Source: Bacillota bacterium
Lineage (GTDB): Bacteria; Bacillota; Clostridia; Oscillospirales; Acutalibacteraceae
NCBI GenBank assembly: GCA_023412845.1
Contig: JAEZRH010000118.1
Location: forward strand, 1 to 8,872
DNA length: 8,872 bases
Direction: 5' to 3'
This document shows positions 1 through 7,521 of this stretch, piece by piece; position 1 is the stretch's first letter; every line of letters starts with the position of its first letter. Below the pieces are notes generated by a model. The model was given only the letters and a program-made list of their open reading frames with translations, was not told the origin of the DNA and made no database searches. A program made the position numbers and the translations under genes.

Positions 1-1479
1 GGCATCGATCCTGTTCTGAGCGGATTTTTCCCCCATGCGCTCAAGCCCGGAAAGCTGCGGCAGGCTCAACGAAAAGAGGTCCGCGGGAGAAGCGACCAGC
101 TTTTCCGCAATCAGCTTCTCAAGCAGCGCCGGACCGAAACCGTCGATGTCCATCGCGTCCCGCGAACAGAAATGGATGAGATGGCGGAGAAGCTGCGCGG
201 GACATTCCGGATTCGTGCAGCGGGTCGCGGCCTCCCCTTCCTCCCTGGCGACGGGAGCGCCGCAGGACGGGCACACCTCCGGCATACGGAACGGCTCGGA
301 GCCTTCCCGATGGGAAACGACCGCAACGACTTCCGGGATAATCTCCCCCGCCTTGCGGAGCACGACCGTGTCCCCTTTGCGGATGTCCTTATCGGAAATG
401 AAATCCTGATTATGCAGGGTCGCGCGGCTTACAGTGGTGCCGGCAAGCGTAACGGGTTCGAAGATGCCGGTTGGGGTCAGAACGCCGGTGCGACCCACGT
501 TGATCTCGATATCGAGCAGCCTCGTCCGCTTTTCTTCCGGCGGATATTTGAACGCCTCCGCCCATCGCGGAAATTTCGCCGTGCTGCCGAGACGGCTCCG
601 CTGCTCGAAGGAATTGACTTTGACGACGGCCCCGTCTATGGAATAATCCAGCTCCCCTCGCATTGCACCGATGCGGCGCACTTCGGCGACGACCTGTTCG
701 ACGGTCTCGCACCGGGTGAAAAAGGGAGGCACCGTAAACCCAAGGTCCCTTAAAAAATTAAGTGCCTGATCGTGAAAATTAAATTCTGCGCCAGTCACCT
801 GCTGAACGTTAAAAACAAAAATGTCCAGATTCCGTTCCGCAGTAATTTTTGCATTTTTCTGCCGGAGCGATCCGGCGGCGGCGTTTCTGGGATTTTTGAA
901 CGGCTTTTCATCGTTCAGCTCCTGCCGCGCCGAAAGCTCAAAGAAGGACCGGTGCGACATGTACACTTCACCGCGCACTTCAAGAAACGGCAAAGGCTGT
1001 TTCAGCTTTTTCGGCACGGTGCGTATGGTCCGGATATTTTCCGTGATATCCTCGCCGACGAGGCCGTCGCCGCGCGTCGATCCGCGCGCAAGCACGCCGT
1101 CGCGGTATTCGACGGAAACGGAAAGGCCGTCGAATTTGGGTTCCACGATATATACGACGGGTTCCCCCAATGCGGCGCGGACCCGGTGGTCAAAATCCAC
1201 AAGCTCCTGTTCCGAAAAGGAATCATGGAGGCTTTCCATCGGCACCGTATGCGCAACCGGAGAAAATTTGCTTAAGGGAGCGCCCCCAACCGTCTGGGTC
1301 GGGGAATCAGGCGTCGCCAGTTCCGGATATTCGGATTCCAGATTCTCAAGCTGCCGGTAAAGGGCGTCGTATTCCGCGTCGTCGATTTCCGGTGAATCTT
1401 CCACATAATATTTTCTGTTGTGGTAACGGATCTGCTCGGCCAGCAGGGCGGCCTGTTTTCTAGCTTCTTCAAGGTCCAT
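1..1479 (-). CDS. ligA: NAD-dependent DNA ligase LigA (C-terminus cut off by window edge)
   Basis: Seals nicks in DNA during replication and repair using NAD+ as the AMP donor. The frame is open without interruption for 493 codons from the ATG at 1479 to base 1. Family members are usually about 650-670 residues, so the last 160-180 residues (rest of the helix-hairpin-helix domain and the BRCT domain) lie outside. Visible in order: domain Ia with the NMN-binding pattern DDAEYDALYRQL (about residues 33-44); the adenylation motif KFDGLS with the AMP-accepting lysine at K115; a second nucleotidyltransferase motif SIDGAVVKV; an OB-fold; a four-cysteine zinc finger at C403, C406, C421 and C426; and the start of the helix-hairpin-helix region (SRDAMDIDGFG). 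A GGAGG ribosome binding site lies 10 bases before the ATG and supports the start. The gene begins 27 bases after the yunB stop, so the two are probably co-transcribed. Identity is very secure. Confidence 0.97.
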   Translation of the reverse strand, partial: MDLEEARKQAALLAEQIRYHNRKYYVEDSPEIDDAEYDALYRQLENLESEYPELATPDSPTQTVGGAPLSKFSPVAHTVPMESLHDSFSEQELVDFDHRVRAALGEPVVYIVEPKFDGLSVSVEYRDGVLARGSTRGDGLVGEDITENIRTIRTVPKKLKQPLPFLEVRGEVYMSHRSFFELSARQELNDEKPFKNPRNAAAGSLRQKNAKITAERNLDIFVFNVQQVTGAEFNFHDQALNFLRDLGFTVPPFFTRCETVEQVVAEVRRIGAMRGELDYSIDGAVVKVNSFEQRSRLGSTAKFPRWAEAFKYPPEEKRTRLLDIEINVGRTGVLTPTGIFEPVTLAGTTVSRATLHNQDFISDKDIRKGDTVVLRKAGEIIPEVVAVVSHREGSEPFRMPEVCPSCGAPVAREEGEAATRCTNPECPAQLLRHLIHFCSRDAMDIDGFGPALLEKLIAEKLVASPADLFSLSLPQLSGLERMGEKSAQNRIDA

Positions 1480-1506
1480 GTTTTTTTAACCTCCGCATCT
1501 TACGGG

Positions 1507-2133
1507 TCATTTCAGGTTTGCGACGACGCTCGGCACCGAGCCGACAATGACGGTTTCCGCTACAAGGACACTGGTATCCACATCCGTGGTGCTGTCGAAA
1601 CCGGGAAGAAATGAGTAAACGCTCGCATGGATGTTGATATAGATCTGATGCCTGGTCTGGTTGATGCCCGCGGATTCGAAGGAGCTTTTGAAATCGGCCG
1701 TCACGTTTCCGGCAAGCGTCATGTGGAGATGCACTTTTGGGCCCCACCCGTGGAAAAGCGTTCCACCGAGGATGGTACCGAGCGGAATGTCGAGCGTAGA
1801 ATCGTCTTCTTTGTTGATGCCGGCCTGAATATCGTTGACAATCCCCGCTTTCAGGCGGTTCATCTTCACCATGTCGGCGGTGATGGACTGCACCTCTCCG
1901 CCAGAATCGCGGGTCACAGTGACAAGGTCACTGTATGTAACGGCGTTGTTTTCCATCTCCTGAAGCACCGCCGAATTGAACATACTGACCGATCTTATTT
2001 TTGCCTCATTTTCCGTTGCGGATACCACAACGGGGCGGATCAGTCGGTTCATCAGCAAAATTGCGCCGATAAACAGCAGAAGCAACAACAGGGGTCTTCC
2101 GTTGGCCCGTCTGCCTCGCGGATGTCTTCTCAA
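1507..2133 (-). CDS. yunB: Sporulation protein YunB
   Basis: Predicted membrane-anchored sporulation protein of about 208 residues. YunB is known in Bacillus as a mother-cell (sigma-E) sporulation gene; its biochemical role is unclear. The N-terminus is Arg-rich and followed by one hydrophobic segment (about residues 14-31, PLLLLLLFIGAILL). The rest looks extracytoplasmic. Family-like patterns are visible: DIPLGTILGG and HGWGPKVHLHM in the middle, then INQTRHQIYINI and a C-terminal VDTSVLVAETVIVG. Start choice: an in-frame GTG at 2142 overlaps the GGGAGG ribosome binding site and cannot use it. The TTG at 2133 has GGAGG at an ideal 8-base distance, so I prefer TTG; the GTG would add three residues. 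The gene lies downstream of the rpsA terminator and upstream of ligA. I found no clear sigma-E promoter in the 154-base gap; a weak TATTAT-like -10 is the best candidate. Confidence 0.88.
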   Translation of the reverse strand: MRRHPRGRRANGRPLLLLLLFIGAILLMNRLIRPVVVSATENEAKIRSVSMFNSAVLQEMENNAVTYSDLVTVTRDSGGEVQSITADMVKMNRLKAGIVNDIQAGINKEDDSTLDIPLGTILGGTLFHGWGPKVHLHMTLAGNVTADFKSSFESAGINQTRHQIYINIHASVYSFLPGFDSTTDVDTSVLVAETVIVGSVPSVVANLK

Positions 2134-2141
2134 TTGCTCCA

Positions 2142-2179
2142 CCTCCCGACAGAATTCTTTTCATAATACTCCGTCGGGA
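2142..2179 (-). promoter_or_regulatory. Inverted repeat covering the yunB ribosome binding site
   Basis: A perfect 7-base inverted repeat, TCCCGAC (2173-2179 on the minus strand) and GTCGGGA (2144-2150), flanks a 22-base AT-rich loop. The right arm overlaps the GGGAGG ribosome binding site of yunB. In RNA it could form a hairpin that hides this site. In DNA it could instead be a dyad operator. Function is inferred only; a 7-base arm can occur by chance. Confidence 0.35.
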
Positions 2180-2245
2180 ATCATGGTGTGCATACTATTT
2201 TCTAAATTAGGAAGCTAAAAAAGACGAACGAACGCTATACATGAC

Positions 2246-2283
2246 AAAAGGGCACAGAGGAATCATCAGATTCCCTGTGCCCT
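2246..2283 (-). terminator. Rho-independent terminator after ispH-rpsA
   Basis: An inverted repeat at 2249-2283 forms a stem of about 15 base pairs with one bulged base (2258) and a 4-base loop (2265-2268). The core arms are GGGCACAG and CTGTGCCC. On the minus strand the stem is followed by TTTT and then GTC, so the U-tract is short. It begins 13 bases after the rpsA stop codon. There is no T-run on the plus-strand side, so it acts on the minus strand. It separates the six-gene block from yunB-ligA. Confidence 0.8.
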
Positions 2284-2296
2284 GAAAAGCCTTCGA

Positions 2297-4318
2297 TTAT
2301 TCGTTCTCAGAGTCTTCCGGGTTATTGTCCTGTTCTTCCAGCAGAGCACGGATGGAAAGGCTGACACGGTGCTTGTCAAAGTCGATGTCCGTAATCTTTA
2401 CCTTGACGACATCGCCGATTTTAAGGACATCCTGCGGTTTTTCGATTCTGTGGTCCGCAATCTGGGAGATATGGATCAAACCGTCGATTCCCGGAATCAC
2501 CTGTGCAAAAGCGCCGAACGTCGTCATGCCGACGATCTTCACCTCGGCAACGCTGCCCACCGGGTACTGGCTTTTGAGGATTTCCCACGGATTGTCTTCC
2601 GGCTTTTTATAACCGAGCGAGATCTTTCCCTTTTCCCGGTCGAGACCTTTGATATAAACATGGACGGTATCGCCTACGCTGACGACTTCGGACGGATGCT
2701 TGATCCTGGTCCAGGACAGCTCGGAAATGTGGATCATGCCGTCGATTCCGCCAAGGTCGACAAACGCGCCGTACGAAGTAAGCGATTTGACGACGCCGTC
2801 ATATTCCTTACCCTCTTCGGCTGTTTCCCAGAATTTTTCTTCCAGCGCTTTCTTTTCATCCTTCAGCACGGAACGGATGGAACCGACCGCACGCTTGCGG
2901 TTGCGGTTTACTTCGATGATGCGGAATTTGACCTGCTTTTTGAGGAGGGCGTCCAGCGGATCATTGCGGGACGCGGTCGCCTGCGAAGCCGGGATAAATA
3001 CCCGTACGCCTTCCGTGACGGCAATCAGTCCGCCTTTGATGACTTCCGAAACCACGCCGTCAAGAATCGACTGGTCGTCAGCGGCGGCTGCGACTTTTTC
3101 CCAGCCTTTTGCCGCGTCCAGACGCTTTTTGGAAAGCATTATGGTTCCTTCCTGGTCGTTCGTACGCATGATGAGGAGGTCCATCTCGTCGCCGACTTTT
3201 ACGACATCCTCAGGTTTTACGCTGGGGTCTGCGGAAAGTTCGGAAGCCGGAATGTAGCCGGCCTGTTTTCTTCCGACATCGACCAAGACTTCGCTCGGAG
3301 TAACACCAACAACGACACCGTGAACCTTTTCATCTGTATTTAAAGTCTTTAGGGATTCTTCGAGCATTTGCGCGAAGCTCCCGTCGGCAGTGTTCTCCTT
3401 GGATTTTTGTACCGCGGTTTCGGCCGTCTGCGCCGCCGTATCCTGGGCAGTGTCCTTTGCCGAACTCTCGTTGATTTCTGACATGGTGACTAGAACCTCC
3501 TTTATAATGCATGCCGGCGTGGAAGCGCCGGCAGTAATGCCGAGATGGCCGACCCCCGAAAGGGACCGGAGCGGAAGCTCGTCCGCTGATTCCACAAGAT
3601 ATGTAGTGCAATACTGATTGCACAGTTCATACAGTTTTGCGGTATTGGAACTTTCTCTTCCGCCGATGACTAGCATTGCATCGCAGAGACGCGCCAAACC
3701 CACAGCTTCCGACTGCCGTATTACAGTTGCATTACATATTGTAGCAAAAATAGTTGCGTTTGTATATACCTTTTTCAGGATTTCCAAACAAATTTCCCAT
3801 TCAGACACACGGAACGTCGTCTGTGCGACTACGCTTACGGGCTCTGTTTTGAGGGAGGGATTTTCCGTTGTCAGGCGTTCCAGCTCGCCGGCGTCTTTAA
3901 AAATGAAGCATTTTCCGGAACAATGGCCGCAGATCCCCCTGACTTCGGGGTGCGTCATGTCCCCCGCAATCAAAACGGTCCGCCCAAGGCCCGATTCATG
4001 CGAAACAATTTTATGGATTTTTGCGACAAACGGGCACGTCGCATCGCAGAAATCGAATCCGCCCGAAATGATTTCATCCATAACGGATTTTTCCACGCCG
4101 TGCGACCGGACGACAATCGTCGCGCCGGGCGGCACCTCATGGACGGACCGGATGACGGTGACCCCGCGCTTCTCAAAATCTTCCAGCGTCTGGGGATTGT
4201 GGATGATCGGCCCCAGCGTACAGACCTTTTTTCCTGCATCCAGCAAGGCGTTCACCATGGTGACGGCACGGTCGACCCCAAAACAGAAACCCGCCGAGCG
4301 GGCAACAGTGATCTTCAA
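2297..4318 (-). CDS. ispH-rpsA: Bifunctional 4-hydroxy-3-methylbut-2-enyl diphosphate reductase (IspH) / 30S ribosomal protein S1
   Basis: A 673-residue fusion. Residues 1-280 are IspH, the last enzyme of the MEP isoprenoid pathway, which reduces HMBPP to IPP and DMAPP with an iron-sulfur cluster. The cluster cysteines are C12 (AGFCFGV), C95 (DATCPFV) and C195 (TICNAT); conserved substrate residues include H40, H73, H123, E125, T167, S223, N225 and S266. Residues 283-313 form a low-complexity linker rich in Ala, Thr, Gln and Glu. Four S1 RNA-binding repeats follow at about 330-398, 416-484, 502-571 and 586-657; the last two are the most canonical (YGAFVDLGGIDGMIHISELS and FGAFAQVIPGIDGLIHIS). 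The start is TTG, with GGAGG 7 bases upstream; it overlaps the stop of the preceding acyltransferase by 4 bases. The frame stays open upstream to 4693, but that part runs inside the acyltransferase in another frame and is not coding. This fusion is known in Clostridia. An internal ribosome binding site before M279 could yield free S1. Confidence 0.96.
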   Translation of the reverse strand: MKITVARSAGFCFGVDRAVTMVNALLDAGKKVCTLGPIIHNPQTLEDFEKRGVTVIRSVHEVPPGATIVVRSHGVEKSVMDEIISGGFDFCDATCPFVAKIHKIVSHESGLGRTVLIAGDMTHPEVRGICGHCSGKCFIFKDAGELERLTTENPSLKTEPVSVVAQTTFRVSEWEICLEILKKVYTNATIFATICNATVIRQSEAVGLARLCDAMLVIGGRESSNTAKLYELCNQYCTTYLVESADELPLRSLSGVGHLGITAGASTPACIIKEVLVTMSEINESSAKDTAQDTAAQTAETAVQKSKENTADGSFAQMLEESLKTLNTDEKVHGVVVGVTPSEVLVDVGRKQAGYIPASELSADPSVKPEDVVKVGDEMDLLIMRTNDQEGTIMLSKKRLDAAKGWEKVAAAADDQSILDGVVSEVIKGGLIAVTEGVRVFIPASQATASRNDPLDALLKKQVKFRIIEVNRNRKRAVGSIRSVLKDEKKALEEKFWETAEEGKEYDGVVKSLTSYGAFVDLGGIDGMIHISELSWTRIKHPSEVVSVGDTVHVYIKGLDREKGKISLGYKKPEDNPWEILKSQYPVGSVAEVKIVGMTTFGAFAQVIPGIDGLIHISQIADHRIEKPQDVLKIGDVVKVKITDIDFDKHRVSLSIRALLEEQDNNPEDSENE
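3482..3503 (-). promoter_or_regulatory. Internal Shine-Dalgarno and ATG for a stand-alone S1 protein
   Basis: On the minus strand, AAAGGAGGT (3495-3503) lies inside the ispH-rpsA frame, encoding part of Ile-Lys-Glu-Val. It is followed after 11 bases by an in-frame ATG (3484-3482), residue 279 of the fusion. Initiation here would give a 395-residue protein with the linker and all four S1 repeats, and no IspH. The ATG sits exactly at the IspH/S1 domain boundary. The 11-base spacing is slightly long. Use of this start is inferred, not shown. Confidence 0.6.
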
Positions 4319-4926
4319 AACTTTTCCTCCAGCATAGCGTTGATGCGGTCGGCGACAAGCGCCGCGGACGTGCGGACGTTCCTTCTGCCTCCATCGGGAC
4401 GCGCCGGGTCGTCGCAGGGAATGACGGGACCGTACCGGACCGTGACGCGCCTGAACGGAAAAGGCCTTCCCTCGGAATAGACGGAAACGGGAAGAATCGG
4501 GGTCTTCGTTCGGACGGCAAGCAGAGCCGCGCCGGCCTTCATGCGCGATAAGAAATTTTCGTTCACACAGCCGCCCTGAGGGAAAATTCCCACAACTCCG
4601 CCGCGGTCCAAAATATGCTCCGCAGTACGGATGGAAGCGACGTCCCCGGAGTTGCGCCGGACGGGAAATGCCCCCAGAACACGCAGGAACCATCCCGCAG
4701 CCCGGCCGTGGTCCCGGAACAGCTCTTCTTTCGCCATATAACGGATCTGCCGCGGAAACGGCAGTGCGAGCAAAATCGGGTCGAAAACCGATTTATGGTT
4801 GCTGCACACGATCAGCTTCCCCATTTTCGGGATGTTCCGCAAGCCGCGGTACCGCACCCCAAAAAGGAGTCTGCAAGGCAGGTAAAAAATGATTTTGAGA
4901 ATCATCTGCAAAGGATACGATTTCAT
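4315..4926 (-). CDS. PlsC-family acyltransferase paralogue with altered motif III
   Basis: A 203-residue lysophospholipid acyltransferase-family protein, probably bound to the inner face of the membrane through its hydrophobic N-terminus (about residues 7-24). The catalytic HX4D motif is intact as NHKSVFDP, with H44 and D49. The segment MAKEELFR and the motif II-like LGAFPVRR are shared with the neighbouring acyltransferase. Motif III, usually FPEGTRS, reads FPQGGCVN here: the conserved Glu is Gln117, and the Thr, Arg and Ser positions are Gly119, Cys120 and Val121. These positions normally help bind the acceptor phosphate, so the acceptor or activity may differ from a standard 1-acylglycerol-3-phosphate acyltransferase. 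Its ATG overlaps the stop of the upstream acyltransferase (ATGA), and its own stop overlaps the TTG start of ispH-rpsA. Family assignment is secure; the reaction is not. Confidence 0.9.
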   Translation of the reverse strand: MKSYPLQMILKIIFYLPCRLLFGVRYRGLRNIPKMGKLIVCSNHKSVFDPILLALPFPRQIRYMAKEELFRDHGRAAGWFLRVLGAFPVRRNSGDVASIRTAEHILDRGGVVGIFPQGGCVNENFLSRMKAGAALLAVRTKTPILPVSVYSEGRPFPFRRVTVRYGPVIPCDDPARPDGGRRNVRTSAALVADRINAMLEEKF

Positions 4927-5564
4927 CTGGACCCATTCTTCAGGGCAAACTCTTCAAGGCTTTTTTCCCGCAGTTCGGCAATTCTGTCCATGACCATCCG
5001 GCTCGCATCGCGCAGTTCGGATGGGGTGCCGTTCTTGACGCCCAGGTCTTCCGGAGCGATCGGTTCCCCGTAGGAAACGATGCTCGTGCGAAAAGTGCCC
5101 GGAAGCCCGCCGCCTCTCGCCGTGATGCAGCACGGCAGAACCGGCACGCCGCTTCTGTAGGCAAGCAGGACCGCGCCTGATTTTGGGCGCTGGAGGCTGC
5201 CGTCCTTCGAGCGGGTCCCTTCGATAAAGATCCCGAGGACATTGCCGTCTTTAAGCAGCCGTTCGGCGGTCGAGATCGCCTGTTTGTCGCCCCTGCCCCG
5301 GGCCACCGGGAATGCGCCCAGGGCCGTGATGACGGCTTTGATGAAAGAATTGCGGAACAGTTCTTCCTTGGCCATGAAAAAAATCTGCCTGCGCTGGCTG
5401 TAGGCAAGACGCAGCGGGTCCGTCATGCTCGCATGGTTACAGCAGAGAACAACTCCGCCCTTTTTGGGCATATTCTCCGCATGATGGATCCGGCTTGGCA
5501 TCAGCAACTGAAAAAACCAGGGAAGCAGTGTTCTTGCAAACGTATACAACGACGTACGTTTCAT
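4923..5564 (-). CDS. plsC: 1-acyl-sn-glycerol-3-phosphate acyltransferase (PlsC family)
   Basis: A 213-residue acyltransferase that most likely adds the second acyl chain to lysophosphatidic acid, giving phosphatidic acid for membrane lipid synthesis. Motif I is NHASMTDP (H44, D49). Motif II-like is LGAFPVARG. Motif III is canonical, GIFIEGTRSKDG, with E115 and R118. A Pro/Leu-rich motif IV-like segment (VPVLPCCI) follows. The N-terminal 22 residues are hydrophobic with a few basic residues, as expected for a membrane-associated enzyme. The length is typical for small bacterial PlsC proteins. The ATG at 5564 overlaps the cmk stop in an ATGA, and its stop overlaps the ATG of the second acyltransferase, indicating translational coupling. 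H44/D49 sit at identical positions in both acyltransferases, suggesting a tandem duplication. Confidence 0.92.
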   Translation of the reverse strand: MKRTSLYTFARTLLPWFFQLLMPSRIHHAENMPKKGGVVLCCNHASMTDPLRLAYSQRRQIFFMAKEELFRNSFIKAVITALGAFPVARGRGDKQAISTAERLLKDGNVLGIFIEGTRSKDGSLQRPKSGAVLLAYRSGVPVLPCCITARGGGLPGTFRTSIVSYGEPIAPEDLGVKNGTPSELRDASRMVMDRIAELREKSLEEFALKNGSR

Positions 5565-6259
5565 AGTTTCACCACTTCCCGTCCGGTTATTTGCCTCTTC
5601 AGCTGCTTTTTGATGATCGACGTGAGCTGTTCCACCGATTTCTCCAAGGTATTCCCGGTCGTGTCGACCAGAACAGCGTCTGTGGCAGGCACGAGCGGCG
5701 CTACGGAGCGGTGCGTATCGTTGTAATCCCTCTGTTTCAGGTCCTTGAGGACTTCCTCATAGACTGCCGGTTTGCCTGCGCTCAGCGTTTCTTCATATCT
5801 GCGGCGGGCGCGGTCCTCCGGAGAAGCGGTCAAAAAAATCTTTACCTGCGCGCCCGGCAGGACGACCGTACCGATATCCCGCCCGTCCATGACGACGTCG
5901 CTTTGCTGCGCAAGCTCACGCTGGAGAGAAAGAAGAAATTCCCTTACGTCGGGAAAAGCGGACACCGCGGAAGCCGCCATGGAAACCCCGGGCGACCGGA
6001 TCTCGTCCGTCACGTCGTCTCCGCAGAGAATCACCCGCTGTTCCCCGCTTTGGTAGCGGATGGAAACCGCGATCTGCGAAAGAACGCCGCAAACCGCATC
6101 CCGATCCGACGGCGAAACTCCCGCGTGAAGGATGAACAGCCCGACGGCACGGTACAGCGCGCCGGTATCCACATAAACAAACCCGAGTTCTTTCGCGGCG
6201 AGGCGCGCGATGGTACTTTTGCCGGCTCCGGCCGGCCCGTCAATCGCAACGGCAATCAT
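5561..6259 (-). CDS. cmk: Cytidylate kinase
   Basis: A 232-residue (d)CMP kinase that phosphorylates CMP and dCMP to the diphosphates with ATP, supplying nucleotides for RNA, DNA and CDP-lipid synthesis. The P-loop GPAGAGKST spans residues 8-16. The CMP-binding segment DTGALYRAV is at 31-39. The signature DGRDIGTVV lies at 125-133, followed by an Arg-rich lid (PEDRARRRYEE). Length fits the family (about 220 residues). The start is supported by GGAGG 10 bases upstream and by the ATGA overlap with the flavoprotein stop. Linkage of cmk to an S1 gene is an old bacterial arrangement; here the S1 gene lies three genes downstream. Confidence 0.97.
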   Translation of the reverse strand: MIAVAIDGPAGAGKSTIARLAAKELGFVYVDTGALYRAVGLFILHAGVSPSDRDAVCGVLSQIAVSIRYQSGEQRVILCGDDVTDEIRSPGVSMAASAVSAFPDVREFLLSLQRELAQQSDVVMDGRDIGTVVLPGAQVKIFLTASPEDRARRRYEETLSAGKPAVYEEVLKDLKQRDYNDTHRSVAPLVPATDAVLVDTTGNTLEKSVEQLTSIIKKQLKRQITGREVVKL

Positions 6260-7521
6260 TTCGGCATTTCCTCCGATTTTTTCATTGATTTTCCGGCAAG
6301 CCTTCCCGTGCAGAACGCGATCTGAAGATTGAACCCTCCGGTATAGCCGTCAACATCCATCACTTCGCCAGCAAAATACAGCCCCCGGATCAGCCGGGAC
6401 TCCATCGTCTTCGGGTCGATCTCCTTTGTCGAGACGCCGCCGGAAGTGACGATCGCCTCTTCTATGGGGCGAAAGCCGCTGACGGTGACGTCAAATGATT
6501 TTAAAAGCGCAGCGAAATCATGCCGCATCTGCCGGGTGACAGCGTTGCATTTCGTCTCCGGAGGGATGCCGGACCTTCGCACGGCGACAGGTATCATTTT
6601 GCGTGGGAGGAGTCCCGAAAGCGAGTTCGAAAAATCCCGGTTGTGGTTTTCAAGGAATTCCCGCACGAGCCTCGCATCCAGCTTTTCCGGGCTGAGCGCC
6701 GGTTTGAGGTCGATAAAAACGCGGTATTTTCCGGGCTTCATCTGCCGCATATGACTGCTGGCGCTCAAAATGACAGGCCCCGACAGGCCGAAATGCGTAA
6801 ACAGAAGTTCCCCAAAATCCTCGTATACCGTCTTTCCAGTCCCGGTCTCCGTTATGCGGACGGAGATGTTCCGAAGCGACAGGCCCATCATATCCCTGCA
6901 GTCGTCTCCGGACGCGGTCAGCGGGATCAGCGACGGCGTCAGCGGAATGATGGCATGCCCCGCCTGCCTTGCAAGCCGGTAGCCGTCTCCGGTCGAACCT
7001 GTGGCGGGGTACGACGCTCCTCCACAGCAGACCGCGACATTCTCCGCAAGGATTTCGGCACCGTCTTCCAAGCGCACGCCGCGGACCTTTCCGTCGGAAA
7101 GCAGAAGGTTTTCCGCCCTTCCGGTCACGACGGAAGCTCCGGACCTTCGGGCAAATTCGATCAGCTTCTCAGCCACGTCCGCCGCCCGGTCGGATACCGG
7201 GAAAACACGGTTCCCCCGTTCCGTTTTCAGTGGAAGGCCGAGCTCCCCGAAAAAGTTCATGGTGTCTTCCGGGGAAAACTGCGAAGCGGCGCCGTACAAA
7301 AAACGTCCGTTCGTAGGGACGTTTTCGATCATGGTCCTGACGTCGCAGCGGTTGGTGACGTTGCATCTCCCCTTGCCGGTGATGCGAATCTTTTTGCCGA
7401 GGATGCTGTTCCGCTCCAGCAGGCAGACCTTCAGGCCCCTCTGCGCGGCGGTGCCCGCCGCCATCATTCCGGCGGCACCGCCTCCGATCACAAGCGCGTC
7501 ATACTTCACCGGGAGTGTCAT
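6256..7521 (-). CDS. HI0933/BaiN-family NAD(P)/FAD-dependent oxidoreductase
   Basis: A 421-residue flavoprotein of the HI0933 (YhiN/BaiN) family, often annotated as aminoacetone oxidase family FAD-binding enzyme. The N-terminal dinucleotide fold is clear: VIGGGAAG with the glycines at 13, 14, 15 and 18, and an acidic E36 at the end of the second strand (CLLER), expected to bind the FAD ribose. The family signature GKKIRITGKGRCNVTN is at about 42-57. The C-terminal signature GLYFAGEVMDVDGYTGGFNLQIAF is the second FAD-binding region. One member, BaiN of Clostridium scindens, reduces bile acid intermediates, but the family is broad and nothing here ties this copy to bile acids; the substrate is unknown. 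The ATG lies inside the last 23 bases of the regulator gene, with a modest AAAAGG just upstream. The stop overlaps the cmk start. Confidence 0.93.
   Translation of the reverse strand: MTLPVKYDALVIGGGAAGMMAAGTAAQRGLKVCLLERNSILGKKIRITGKGRCNVTNRCDVRTMIENVPTNGRFLYGAASQFSPEDTMNFFGELGLPLKTERGNRVFPVSDRAADVAEKLIEFARRSGASVVTGRAENLLLSDGKVRGVRLEDGAEILAENVAVCCGGASYPATGSTGDGYRLARQAGHAIIPLTPSLIPLTASGDDCRDMMGLSLRNISVRITETGTGKTVYEDFGELLFTHFGLSGPVILSASSHMRQMKPGKYRVFIDLKPALSPEKLDARLVREFLENHNRDFSNSLSGLLPRKMIPVAVRRSGIPPETKCNAVTRQMRHDFAALLKSFDVTVSGFRPIEEAIVTSGGVSTKEIDPKTMESRLIRGLYFAGEVMDVDGYTGGFNLQIAFCTGRLAGKSMKKSEEMPK

Noticed and set aside
1627..2166. Plus-strand open frame opposite yunB (179 codons)
   Set aside because: Antisense to a gene with clear YunB features; no recognisable domain.
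2190..2197. CATACTAT on the plus strand resembling a sigma-E -10 box
   Set aside because: It points away from yunB, no plus-strand gene follows, and no matching -35 sits at the right distance.
2369..3343. Long plus-strand open frame opposite the S1 repeats (324 codons)
   Set aside because: It lies entirely antisense to a clear S1 coding region, has no recognisable domain, and is a by-product of GC-rich codon use on the other strand.
4319..4693. N-terminal extension of the IspH-S1 frame up to 4693
   Set aside because: It reads through the acyltransferase gene in another frame. IspH homology begins right at the TTG at 4318, which has a well-placed GGAGG.
5591..6325. Plus-strand open frame opposite cmk (244 codons)
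   Set aside because: Antisense to cytidylate kinase with intact motifs; no domain and no good ribosome binding site seen.
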